DNA from: Variovorax flavidus
Lineage (GTDB): Bacteria; Pseudomonadota; Gammaproteobacteria; Burkholderiales; Burkholderiaceae_C
Assembly: GCF_030317145.1 (NCBI RefSeq)
Contig: NZ_JASZYE010000001.1
Location: 124,001-188,000, forward strand
DNA: 64,000 nucleotides
Direction of reading: 5' to 3'
Translations under genes and position numbers: made by a program
The notes under the pieces: generated by a model
Seen by the model: the letters and a program-made list of their open reading frames with translations, nothing else
What the model was told of the DNA's origin: nothing
The model's database searches: none
Part shown: piece after piece, positions 54,901 to 64,000 of the stretch
Position numbering within the stretch: the first letter of the stretch is position 1
Layout: every line of letters starts with the position of its first letter

Positions 54901-55123
54901 GCGGCCGATCGTGCTGACCGCGGCGGCGGCCGTGCTGGCGATGATTCCGCTGTCGCGCAGCGTGTTCTGGGGCCCGATGGCCGTGGCGATCATGGGCGGG
55001 CTCATCGTAGCGACGGTGCTCACGCTGCTGGCGCTGCCGGCCATGTACGCGGCCTGGTTCCGGGTTAAACGGGATGAGAGAAACCCGGTGGTGGAGGCCG
55101 AAGAGGCTCTCGTTCGCGCTTAA
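51950..55123 (+). CDS. RND efflux permease
   Basis: A 1057-residue RND transporter with TM1 near residues 27-45, two large periplasmic loops and TM clusters near 350-560 and 890-1045. LLVDDAIIAVEMM near 420-432 carries the acidic proton-relay residues. The QLGQDEDPPFTFRAMVV start after TM1 is typical of the proteobacterial class distinct from AcrB. It is the second gene of a two-gene operon; an extended hairpin lies about 50 bp after its stop. Confidence 0.93.
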   Translation: MTSQTDASGKAGFNLSKWALEHAALTRYLMLVLMLLGFASYFQLGQDEDPPFTFRAMVVRTYWPGATAQQVAEQVTDKLERTLQEAPYADKIRSYSKPGESQIIFQIKDSSKASEVANVWYTVRKKVSDMRGSLPAGVQGPFFNDDFGDVYGVIYALESDGFSYAELKTFADDVRQRLLRVKDVAKVEQFGVQDEKIFIEVSQKRLAQLGLDFNTVLAQLGSQNAIESAGTIQSPQDVVQVRVGGQFTSVEQLRSMPIRGSSGNQMRLGDIAEIHRAYVDPPAVKVHHQGREVIALGVSMAKGGDIIELGKSLRSATAEIDKRLPLGVKLVQVQDQPVSVSRSVNEFIHVLIEAVAIVLAVSFVALGLHKGGRFGWYIDIRPGLVVAITIPLVLAVTFLAMNYFGIGLHKISLGSLIIALGLLVDDAIIAVEMMVRKMEEGYDKVRAATFAYDVTAKPMLTGTLITAAGFLPIGIAKSVTGEYTFAIFAVTVIALVLSWFVSVYFVPYLGTLLLKVKPHDPDAPPHELFDTPFYNTFRRTVNWCVEHRWLTIGATLLVFGLGIFGMGKVQQQFFPDSSRPEILVELWFPEGTSFAANEEVAKRVEQRLQKEDGVSTVTSWIGSGVPRFYLPLDQVFPQTNVSQMIVLTKDLKYRESLRIKLPAVLAQEFPEARGRVKLLPNGPPVPYPVQFRVIGTDPAKLRAHADEVKALMRENPNMRGVNDNWNESVKVIRLEVDQDKARALGVTSQAIAQASRTMFSGTTVGQYRENDLLIDITLRQSPDEREAISDIGNAYLPTSSGRSIPLTQIAKPVFTWEPGVMWRENRDYAITVQGDIVEGLQGATVTNQLLPKLRELEARWHAAGDGAYRIEVAGAVEESSKGSASIVAGVPIMLFLVFTLLMLQLHSFSRSLLVFITGPLGIVGVAGALLALNRPFGFVALLGVIALMGMIQRNAVILIDQIESDRAAGVPAWDAIVESAVRRLRPIVLTAAAAVLAMIPLSRSVFWGPMAVAIMGGLIVATVLTLLALPAMYAAWFRVKRDERNPVVEAEEALVRA

Positions 55124-55174
55124 AATACGCGGTTGACCGATTTCAAGCGGGGGGCTTCCGGGTCGTCCGCTCCT

Positions 55175-55213
55175 GAATATCCGAAGGCGGCCTGCGGGCC
55201 GCCTTCGATATTC
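55175..55213 (+). terminator. Long hairpin after RND operon
   Basis: GAATATC and GATATTC plus GAAGGCGGCC and GGCCGCCTTC pair with a single unpaired C and a TGCG loop, a 17-bp stem in all. No T run follows. It probably separates the efflux operon from the tRNA-Leu/tig transcript that starts 23 bp later. Confidence 0.65.
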
Positions 55214-55235
55214 AACACCTGAAAACACTGGAACC

Positions 55236-55322
55236 GCGCGGGTGGCGAAATTGGTAGACGCACCAGGTTTAGGTCCTGACGCCAGCAATGGCGTGCCGGT
55301 TCGAGTCCGGCCCCGCGCACCA
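55236..55322 (+). tRNA. tRNA-Leu (anticodon TAG)
   Basis: Acceptor stem GCGCGGG/CCCGCGC with CCA encoded. The anticodon arm CCAGG-TTTAGGT-CCTGA gives TAG, with a long variable arm and TTCGAGT in the T loop. It is 29 bp before tig with no terminator between, so the two may be on one transcript. Confidence 0.97.
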
Positions 55323-55351
55323 GCACAAGACCCCTCACAAGGAAGACTGAA

Positions 55352-56665
55352 ATGACCGTGAACGTTGAAACCCTCGACAAGCTCGAACGCAAGATCACGC
55401 TGACCTTGCCCGTCGGCACCATCCAGTCCGAGGTCGATTCGCGCCTCAAGAAGCTGGCCCGCACCGTCAAGATGGACGGCTTCCGTCCCGGCAAGGTGCC
55501 GATGAACGTCGTGGCGCAGCGCTACGGCTACTCGGTCCACTACGAAGTGATGAACGACAAGGTCGGCGAGGCCTTCTCGCAGGCCGCCAACGAAGCCAAG
55601 CTGCGCGTGGCCGGCCAGCCGCGCATCACCGAGAAGGAAGACGCGCCCGAGGGCGAACTCGCCTTCGACGCGGTTTTCGAAGTCTTCCCGGAAGTCAAGA
55701 TCAATGACCTGTCCGGCGCCGAAGTCGAGAAGCTCAGCGCCGAAGTGGGCGACGACGCGATCGACAAGACGCTCGACATCCTGCGCAAGCAACGCCGCAC
55801 CTTCGCGCAGCGCGCGCAGGACGCCGCCGTTCAGGACGGTGACCGTGTCACGGTCGACTTCGAAGGCAAGATCGACGGCGAAACCTTCCAGGGCGGCAAG
55901 GCCGAGGACTTCCAGTTCATCGTCGGCGAAGGCCAGATGCTCAAGGAATTCGAAGACGCCGTGCGCGGCCTGAAGTCCGGCGACAGCCGCACCTTCCCGC
56001 TGTCCTTCCCGGCCGACTATCACGGCAAGGACGTGGCCGGCAAGCAAGCCGACTTCATGGTCACCGTGAAGAAGATCGAGGCCTCGCACCTGCCCGAAGT
56101 CAACGAACAGCTCGCCAAGTCGCTCGGCATCGCCGACGCCACGGTCGAAGGCCTGCGCGCCGACATCAAGAAGAACCTGGAGCGCGAAGTCAAGTTCCGC
56201 CTGCTGGCCCGCAACAAGAACGCGGTGATGGACGCGCTGATCTCCAACGCCGAGCTGGACCTGCCCAAGTCGAGCGTGCAGGCCGAAGTCGACCGCATGA
56301 TCGAAGGCGCCCGCGCCGAGCTCAAGCAGCGCGGCATCAAGGACGCCGACAAGGCACCGATCCCCGACGACGTGTTCCGCCCGCAAGCCGAGCGCCGAGT
56401 GCGCCTGGGCCTCGTCGTGGCCGAACTGGTCCGCGCGAACAACCTGCAAGCCAAGCCCGAGCAGATCAAGGCCCACATCGACGAACTCGCCGCCAGCTAC
56501 GAGAAGCCGGCCGACGTGGTTCGCTGGTATTTCAGCGACAACCGCCGCCTCGCGGAAGTCGAAGCCGTCGTGATCGAGAACAACGTGACGGACTTCGTGC
56601 TCGGCAAGGCCAAGGTCAACGCCAAGTCGGTTTCCTTCGACGAACTGATGGCCCAACAGGGCTGA
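55352..56665 (+). CDS. tig: Trigger factor
   Basis: A 437-residue ribosome-bound chaperone. The ribosome-binding loop is GFRPGKVP near residues 43-50. The FKBP-type prolyl isomerase domain lies near 150-240 ([19 protein letters not shown]), followed by a long helical C-terminal domain. It shields nascent chains at the exit tunnel. AAGGAAG precedes the ATG. It heads the tig–clpP–clpX–lon protein-quality cluster. Confidence 0.97.
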   Translation: MTVNVETLDKLERKITLTLPVGTIQSEVDSRLKKLARTVKMDGFRPGKVPMNVVAQRYGYSVHYEVMNDKVGEAFSQAANEAKLRVAGQPRITEKEDAPEGELAFDAVFEVFPEVKINDLSGAEVEKLSAEVGDDAIDKTLDILRKQRRTFAQRAQDAAVQDGDRVTVDFEGKIDGETFQGGKAEDFQFIVGEGQMLKEFEDAVRGLKSGDSRTFPLSFPADYHGKDVAGKQADFMVTVKKIEASHLPEVNEQLAKSLGIADATVEGLRADIKKNLEREVKFRLLARNKNAVMDALISNAELDLPKSSVQAEVDRMIEGARAELKQRGIKDADKAPIPDDVFRPQAERRVRLGLVVAELVRANNLQAKPEQIKAHIDELAASYEKPADVVRWYFSDNRRLAEVEAVVIENNVTDFVLGKAKVNAKSVSFDELMAQQG

Positions 56666-56691
56666 TCGGGCGGAGCACCGCGGGTCCATCC

Positions 56692-56723
56692 ATGGGGCTT
56701 GTGCTTTGCGGCACGAGCCCCAT
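56692..56723 (+). terminator. Hairpin between tig and clpP
   Basis: ATGGGGCTTGTGC and GCACGAGCCCCAT form a 13-bp stem with one T-G pair around a six-base loop. Only a short TT follows. It is a possible attenuator or terminator of the tig transcript. Confidence 0.6.
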
Positions 56724-56762
56724 TTCGTCTGGGTACAGTACAAACCCCTCTGGAGAGCAAAC

Positions 56763-57371
56763 ATGAGCGCACAGGAAATTACGGGCCTCGGCATGGTTCC
56801 GATGGTCATCGAGCAGTCGGGCCGTGGCGAACGGTCCTACGACATCTATTCGCGCCTTCTCAAGGAACGGGTGATCTTCCTGGTCGGCGAAGTCAACGAC
56901 CAGACCGCCAATCTCGTGGTGGCGCAGCTCCTGTTCCTCGAGAGCGAGAACCCGGACAAGGACATTTCGTTCTACATCAACTCCCCGGGCGGCAGCGTGA
57001 GCGCCGGCATGGCGATCTACGACACGATGCAGTTCATCAAGCCCGACGTGTCGACGCTGTGCATCGGCTTCGCGGCCAGCATGGGCGCCTTCCTCCTGGC
57101 GGCAGGCGAGAAGGGCAAGCGTTTCTCGCTCCCGAACTCCAAGATCATGATCCACCAGGTGCTGGGCGGCGCCCGCGGCCAGGCCACGGACATCGAGATC
57201 CACGCCCGCGACATCCTCAAGACGCGTGAGCAGATGAACCGCATCCTGGCGGAGCGCACCGGCCAGTCTTTCGAGAAGATTGCCCGCGATACCGAACGGG
57301 ACTATTTCCTCACGGCGGACGAGTCCAAAGAGTATGGTCTGATCGACCAAGTGATCGCGAAGCGCAGTTAA
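56763..57371 (+). CDS. clpP: ATP-dependent Clp protease proteolytic subunit
   Basis: A 202-residue serine peptidase. The catalytic Ser lies in [14 protein letters not shown] near residue 106, His in [12 protein letters not shown] near 131, and the chain has INSPGGSV near 77. It forms the 14-mer degradation chamber with ClpX, encoded next. The ATG at 56763 is the normal start and the longer open frame upstream is filler. Confidence 0.97.
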   Translation: MSAQEITGLGMVPMVIEQSGRGERSYDIYSRLLKERVIFLVGEVNDQTANLVVAQLLFLESENPDKDISFYINSPGGSVSAGMAIYDTMQFIKPDVSTLCIGFAASMGAFLLAAGEKGKRFSLPNSKIMIHQVLGGARGQATDIEIHARDILKTREQMNRILAERTGQSFEKIARDTERDYFLTADESKEYGLIDQVIAKRS

Positions 57372-57401
57372 CGCACCCCGGCGCTGAGGCGCCCAAGCAA
57401 C

Positions 57402-57435
57402 AACGGCGTTTCCCCACACGGGGAACGCCGTTTTT
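57402..57435 (+). terminator. Rho-independent terminator after clpP
   Basis: AACGGCGTTTCCCC pairs with GGGGAACGCCGTT with one bulged base, and TTTTTG follows. It suggests that clpX, 108 bp downstream of clpP, is at least partly transcribed from its own promoter. Confidence 0.85.
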
Positions 57436-57479
57436 GTTTCGCTATCATTGTTAAACCCCCTGTTACGAGGCATTTGTCC

Positions 57480-58745
<1,266 letters not shown>

Positions 58746-58808
58746 ATGCATAAGCAGCCGGTCGCTCCCCGCCAGGCGTCCGGCGTCGTCTTCGACGAAG
58801 ACCGTGCC

Positions 58809-58829
58809 CGCGCACTTGAAAAGTGCGCG
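58809..58829 (+). promoter_or_regulatory. Hairpin between clpX and lon, with CTTGAAAA box
   Basis: CGCGCACTT and AAGTGCGCG form a 9-bp stem with a GAA loop. The right arm region includes CTTGAAAA (58815-58822), the form of a heat-shock sigma-32 −35 box, but no convincing −10 box (CCCCAT type) follows at normal spacing. Confidence 0.35.
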
Positions 58830-58867
58830 CGGCCGACCAACTTTCCATGATCAAGTAAAGGATTCCC

Positions 58868-61309
<2,442 letters not shown>

Positions 61310-61318
61310 TGACGACAG

Positions 61319-61348
61319 TTGCGGGACCTCGAAAAAATAGTATATAAT
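61319..61348 (+). promoter_or_regulatory. Promoter of tRNA-Gly
   Basis: TATAAT at 61343-61348 is a perfect −10 box, 14 bp before the tRNA. TTGCGG 18 bases upstream is a partial −35. It overlaps the region just after the lon stop. Confidence 0.65.
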
Positions 61349-61362
61349 TCGAGGCTCGAAAC

Positions 61363-61438
61363 GCGGGAATAGCTCAGTTGGTAGAGCGCAACCTTGCCAA
61401 GGTTGAGGTCGAGAGTTCGAGACTCTTTTCCCGCTCCA
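61363..61438 (+). tRNA. tRNA-Gly (anticodon GCC)
   Basis: Acceptor GCGGGAA/TTCCCGC with CCA encoded. The anticodon loop CTTGCCAAG gives GCC. The D and T arms are normal with TTCGAGA. It has its own promoter and terminator. Confidence 0.97.
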
Positions 61439-61444
61439 GTTTTG

Positions 61445-61474
61445 AAAAAGGGAAGCCCAGGCTTCCCTTTTTTT
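61445..61474 (+). terminator. Rho-independent terminator after tRNA-Gly
   Basis: AAAGGGAAGCC and GGCTTCCCTTT pair around a two-base loop and seven T follow. This separates tRNA-Gly from tRNA-Cys. Confidence 0.85.
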
Positions 61475-61515
61475 CGCGGTATTCGCAGGACTTCGAAAGT
61501 CTCGAGAAAAAACGT

Positions 61516-61589
61516 GGCGCGATAGCAAAGCGGTTATGCAACGGATTGCAAATCCGTCTAGCCCGGTTCGACTCCGGGTCGCGCCTCCA
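61516..61589 (+). tRNA. tRNA-Cys (anticodon GCA)
   Basis: Acceptor GGCGCGA/TCGCGCC with CCA encoded. The anticodon stem-loop CGGATTGCAAATCCG gives GCA. T loop TTCGACT. It lies between two terminators, so it is its own unit or is read through from tRNA-Gly. Confidence 0.97.
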
Positions 61590-61604
61590 CTGCCTTCGGT
61601 ACTG

Positions 61605-61648
61605 AAAACGCAGCCCCGCCAACCAATGTTGTCGGGGCTGTTTTTGTT
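61605..61648 (+). terminator. Rho-independent terminator after tRNA-Cys
   Basis: CAGCCCCG and CGGGGCTG are separated by 14 bases and followed by TTTTTG, with an A run before the left arm. It lies between tRNA-Cys and tRNA-Leu. Confidence 0.75.
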
Positions 61649-61676
61649 TGGGGTATCGTCAACGTCCGACTGGACG

Positions 61677-61769
61677 GCCCGGATGGTGAAATTGGTAGAC
61701 ACATCGGACTTAAAATCCGCCGCTTCCTGCATAAGGGGCGTACCGGTTCGACCCCGGTTCCGGGCACCA
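61677..61769 (+). tRNA. tRNA-Leu (anticodon TAA)
   Basis: Acceptor GCCCGGA/TCCGGGC with CCA encoded. The anticodon stem-loop CGGACTTAAAATCCG gives TAA. The variable arm is long and the total length is 93 bases. The next coding sequence starts 22 bp later without a terminator, the same arrangement as tRNA-Leu(TAG) and tig. Confidence 0.96.
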
Positions 61770-61791
61770 CCACACTACAAGGGAGCAAGAC

Positions 61792-62424
61792 ATGCCTCGC
61801 TATAACGCTCCGTTCGAAATCCATGTGCACGGCGATGTGCCGCTGCGCTCCGATGTGAACTTCGAGCAGATCCAGGAAGCGCTCAAGCCGCTCTGGAAAT
61901 ATGCCGGCGCGCGTTCGCTGGCCGATGGCGCGACCAGCGTCTATGAAGAAGAGCCGGGCATCCGCTTCGAGCAGAAGGACCACATGCTCCAGATCTGCTG
62001 GACGGTCGCCGGTGACGAGGATTTCCGCCAGGCGCTCGACGAGATGTGCATGGCGCTCAACGAACTGGCAGAGCAGGGCGCCGCGCTCGAAGTCACCTTC
62101 TACGACACCGACTTCGACGAGGAAGAGGGCGACCCCGACGAGGAATCGCGCGACGACTTTCTCATGCTCTTCGTCGGACCCAATCCCGCCGCCATCATGC
62201 AGGTGCAGCGCGACCTGCTGGTCGAGGACGTCGTCAACCTGATGGAGCGCCACTTCGACGGCGCCGAGCTCGGCGGCGTGGTGGCCGAGATCGACAAGCT
62301 GTTCGGCGATCGCTTCGACGCCCTGGTGAACTCGCTCGAGATCGGCAAGCGCCCGCGCGGTGGCACCGGCGGCGCGGGCAGCGGTGGCCACGGCGGTGGT
62401 CGCCGGCCGCGACACCTGCACTGA
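61792..62424 (+). CDS. Conserved hypothetical acidic protein
   Basis: A 210-residue soluble protein, strongly acidic in the middle (DTDFDEEEGDPDEESRDDF near residues 105-123), with a Gly/Arg-rich tail (GGTGGAGSGGHGGGRRPRHLH). The N-terminus MPRYNAPFEIHVHGDVPL and a helix-strand mix with many conserved-looking aromatic residues suggest a compact alpha/beta fold. I do not recognise a function. GGGAGC precedes the ATG, 22 bp after tRNA-Leu. Confidence 0.7.
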   Translation: MPRYNAPFEIHVHGDVPLRSDVNFEQIQEALKPLWKYAGARSLADGATSVYEEEPGIRFEQKDHMLQICWTVAGDEDFRQALDEMCMALNELAEQGAALEVTFYDTDFDEEEGDPDEESRDDFLMLFVGPNPAAIMQVQRDLLVEDVVNLMERHFDGAELGGVVAEIDKLFGDRFDALVNSLEIGKRPRGGTGGAGSGGHGGGRRPRHLH

Positions 62425-62486
62425 CGCGACACGGGGCGGTCAAGCCGCTCCGCTATGCTCGGCGACGTTTTTCGAGGAGACGTTGC

Positions 62487-63785
62487 TTGGCCCTGTTCCC
62501 CCAGTCTGCCCTCCAGCCCGGCGTGCGCAAGCGCGAGGTCTTTGGCTGGGCCATGTACGACTTCGCCAATTCGGGCTACACCACCGTCGTGATCACCGCG
62601 GTGTTTGCCGCGTACTTTGTCGGCGGCATCGCGAAAGGCGCGCCCTGGGGCGCTTTTGCGTGGACGACGGCCCTGAGCATCTCGTACGCGATCGTGATGC
62701 TCACCATGCCCGCGATCGGCGCCTGGGCCGACCTTCACGCAGCCAAGAAGCGCGTGCTGATGATCGTCACCGCGGGCTGCGTGATCGGCACGGCGGCGCT
62801 GGCTCTCACACCGCGCCTGGTCGGCACCTATGCCGTGGCGCTGGCGATGGTTCTGGTGATCATTTCCAACACCTTTTATTCCTATGGCGAGTCGCTCACC
62901 GGGGCCTTCCTGCCGGAACTCGCGACCGCCGAAGGCATGGGCAAGGTCAGCGGCTGGGGCTGGGCCTTCGGCTACATCGGCGGAATGCTCGCGCTGGGCC
63001 TGTGCCTGGCCTATGTGCTATCGGCACAGGCCAAGGGCTTGCCGGCTGCGCACTTCGTGCCGGTCACGATGCTCATCACCGCTGCGATCTACGGCGTTGC
63101 GGCGTGCGTCACCTTTGCGCTGCTGCCCGAACGCGCCGTGCCGCAGAAGCGCGGCGAAGAGCAGAGCGCCTGGCTCCAACTGAGCAGCACCTTTCGCGAG
63201 GCACGCGCCTATGGCGACTTCATGTGGCTGCTGGCCTGCACCGTCTGCTACCAGGGTGGGGTCGCGGTGGCGATCACGCTGGCAGCCATCTACGCCGAGC
63301 AGGTCATCGGCTTCGTGCCGAGCGAAACCATGGTGCTGATCTTCGTGCTGAACATCGCCGCGGCGCTCGGCGCGTTCGTGTTCGGTTATTGGCAGGATCG
63401 GCTCGGCCACAAGCGCTCGCTCGCGGGCACCCTGGTGGCCTGGATCGCCGTGTGCGTGATCGCGGCCTCGGTAACGACCAAAGGCGGCTTCTGGTGGGCT
63501 GCATCGATCGCCGGGCTGGCGATGGGATCGAGCCAGTCGGCCGGGCGAGCCATGACGGGCGTTCTCGCGCCGCCGCGCCAACTCGCCGAATTCTTCGGCC
63601 TCTGGACCTTCGCGACCCGGCTGGCCAGCATCATCGGTCCGCTGAGCTACGGTGCCATCACCTGGATGACCGGCGGCAACCAGCGCATCGCCATCCTTTC
63701 GACGGCAGCGCTGTTCATCGCGGGTCTGCTGCTGCTGCTGCCGATCGACATGCGCCGCGGTCGTGAGGCAGCGTTGCGCGCCTGA
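62487..63785 (+). CDS. MFS transporter, UMF1/Atg22-like family
   Basis: A 432-residue permease with about twelve hydrophobic segments and the family start FGWAMYDFANSGYTTVVITAVF near residues 18-39. GAWADLHAAKKR near 82-93 matches the MFS loop 2-3 motif. UMF1 proteins are related to yeast vacuolar Atg22 amino-acid effluxers; bacterial substrates are unknown. Start is TTG with AGGAG seven bases upstream; another TTG four bases earlier is out of frame. It is followed by a convergent truncated gene. Confidence 0.85.
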   Translation: MALFPQSALQPGVRKREVFGWAMYDFANSGYTTVVITAVFAAYFVGGIAKGAPWGAFAWTTALSISYAIVMLTMPAIGAWADLHAAKKRVLMIVTAGCVIGTAALALTPRLVGTYAVALAMVLVIISNTFYSYGESLTGAFLPELATAEGMGKVSGWGWAFGYIGGMLALGLCLAYVLSAQAKGLPAAHFVPVTMLITAAIYGVAACVTFALLPERAVPQKRGEEQSAWLQLSSTFREARAYGDFMWLLACTVCYQGGVAVAITLAAIYAEQVIGFVPSETMVLIFVLNIAAALGAFVFGYWQDRLGHKRSLAGTLVAWIAVCVIAASVTTKGGFWWAASIAGLAMGSSQSAGRAMTGVLAPPRQLAEFFGLWTFATRLASIIGPLSYGAITWMTGGNQRIAILSTAALFIAGLLLLLPIDMRRGREAALRA

Positions 63786-63803
63786 CGCGGAAATCTGCCG
63801 ACG

Positions 63804-64000
63804 CTAGTCGGAGGCGACCGCCTTTGAGGCGCGATAGCCCGCGCCGTCATAGCGCAGCACGGTCGCCTTGAAGGTCGGCGCCCGTTCGTGCGTTGCGCAT
63901 TCCTCCCCCTGCAGTGCGGAGCGGCTCTTCGATTGCGCCTCGCGCAGGATCAGGTCGGCATAGCCGCTGTGCGTACTGCCGCGCGCCACGGACAGGCTGC
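63804..64000 (-). CDS. C-terminal part of unidentified protein, cut by window end
   Basis: The minus-strand frame ending at 63804 stays open to the window edge, giving about 65 residues with no stop, so the start lies beyond 64000. The visible end is polar (LILREAQSKSRSALQGEE, then FKATVLRYDGAGYRASKAVASD). I cannot assign a family. It is convergent with the MFS gene 18 bp away. Confidence 0.45.
   Translation of the reverse strand, partial: SLSVARGSTHSGYADLILREAQSKSRSALQGEECATHERAPTFKATVLRYDGAGYRASKAVASD

Noticed and set aside
58815..58860. Heat-shock sigma-32 promoter for lon
   Set aside because: A CTTGAAAA box is present but no CCCCAT-type −10 box lies at the normal spacing, so it is not listed as a promoter.

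Overview
The window is a high-GC, gene-dense piece of a betaproteobacterial chromosome. The gene content points to Comamonadaceae (Burkholderiales), most likely Variovorax or a close relative. That placement is inferred from the tctDE/tctCBA transporter with a Bug-type receptor, the extracellular PHB depolymerase, the order tRNA-Leu–tig–clpP–clpX–lon, hpnCDE and a dispersed hairpin repeat; no rRNA or species marker is present.

Layout. 1–5975: the end of a DUF349 protein, then a leftward operon TPR protein–ppiA–ppiB–lpxH–mtfA. 6170–11668: rightward housekeeping genes cysS, an AlkA-type glycosylase, accA, tilS, lysC, tRNA-Ser. 11810–14450: leftward acetyltransferase-like gene, two very small ORFs, a PPK2-type polyphosphate kinase and Hsp15. 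14453–19754: sensor/regulator pair tctE–tctD divergent from tctC–tctB–tctA. 19873–27466: two small secreted proteins, a Crp/Fnr regulator and a leftward RND efflux operon. 27704–37337: a sigma-54 activator followed by a probable polyhydroxybutyrate (PHB) locus: binding protein, secreted PHB depolymerase, four ABC transporter subunits and an alpha/beta hydrolase. 37354–39126: hemH and a HAD phosphatase, divergent. 39139–45670: a probable functional-amyloid (Fap-like) locus with divergent operons and its own sigma-54 activator. 45667–48701: hpnC–hpnD–hpnE (squalene synthesis). 48757–55123: kup and a second RND efflux pair. 55236–61309: tRNA-Leu, tig, clpP, clpX, lon. 61363–64000: tRNA-Gly, tRNA-Cys, tRNA-Leu, a conserved hypothetical gene, an MFS transporter and a truncated gene.

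Two accessory systems stand out, and each has a sigma-54 activator next to a good −24/−12 promoter. In the PHB locus a near-palindrome lies about 150 bp before TGGCAC-N8-GC, which precedes the binding-protein gene. I infer that polymer is hydrolysed outside the cell, products are taken up by the Liv-type transporter and then processed by the alpha/beta hydrolase. In the amyloid locus a glycine/alanine/asparagine-rich secreted protein is followed by two small secreted proteins and a C39 cysteine peptidase. The divergent operon encodes a coiled-coil plus beta-barrel outer-membrane protein and the activator. The two small proteins share an L-x3-R-G-G motif that could be the site cut by the C39 peptidase.

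A dispersed hairpin repeat of about 90 bp occurs at least three times, with a degenerate fourth copy, and shows compensatory base changes. Two of the copies follow genes for transporter binding proteins. A separate 13-bp hairpin follows the amyloid gene.
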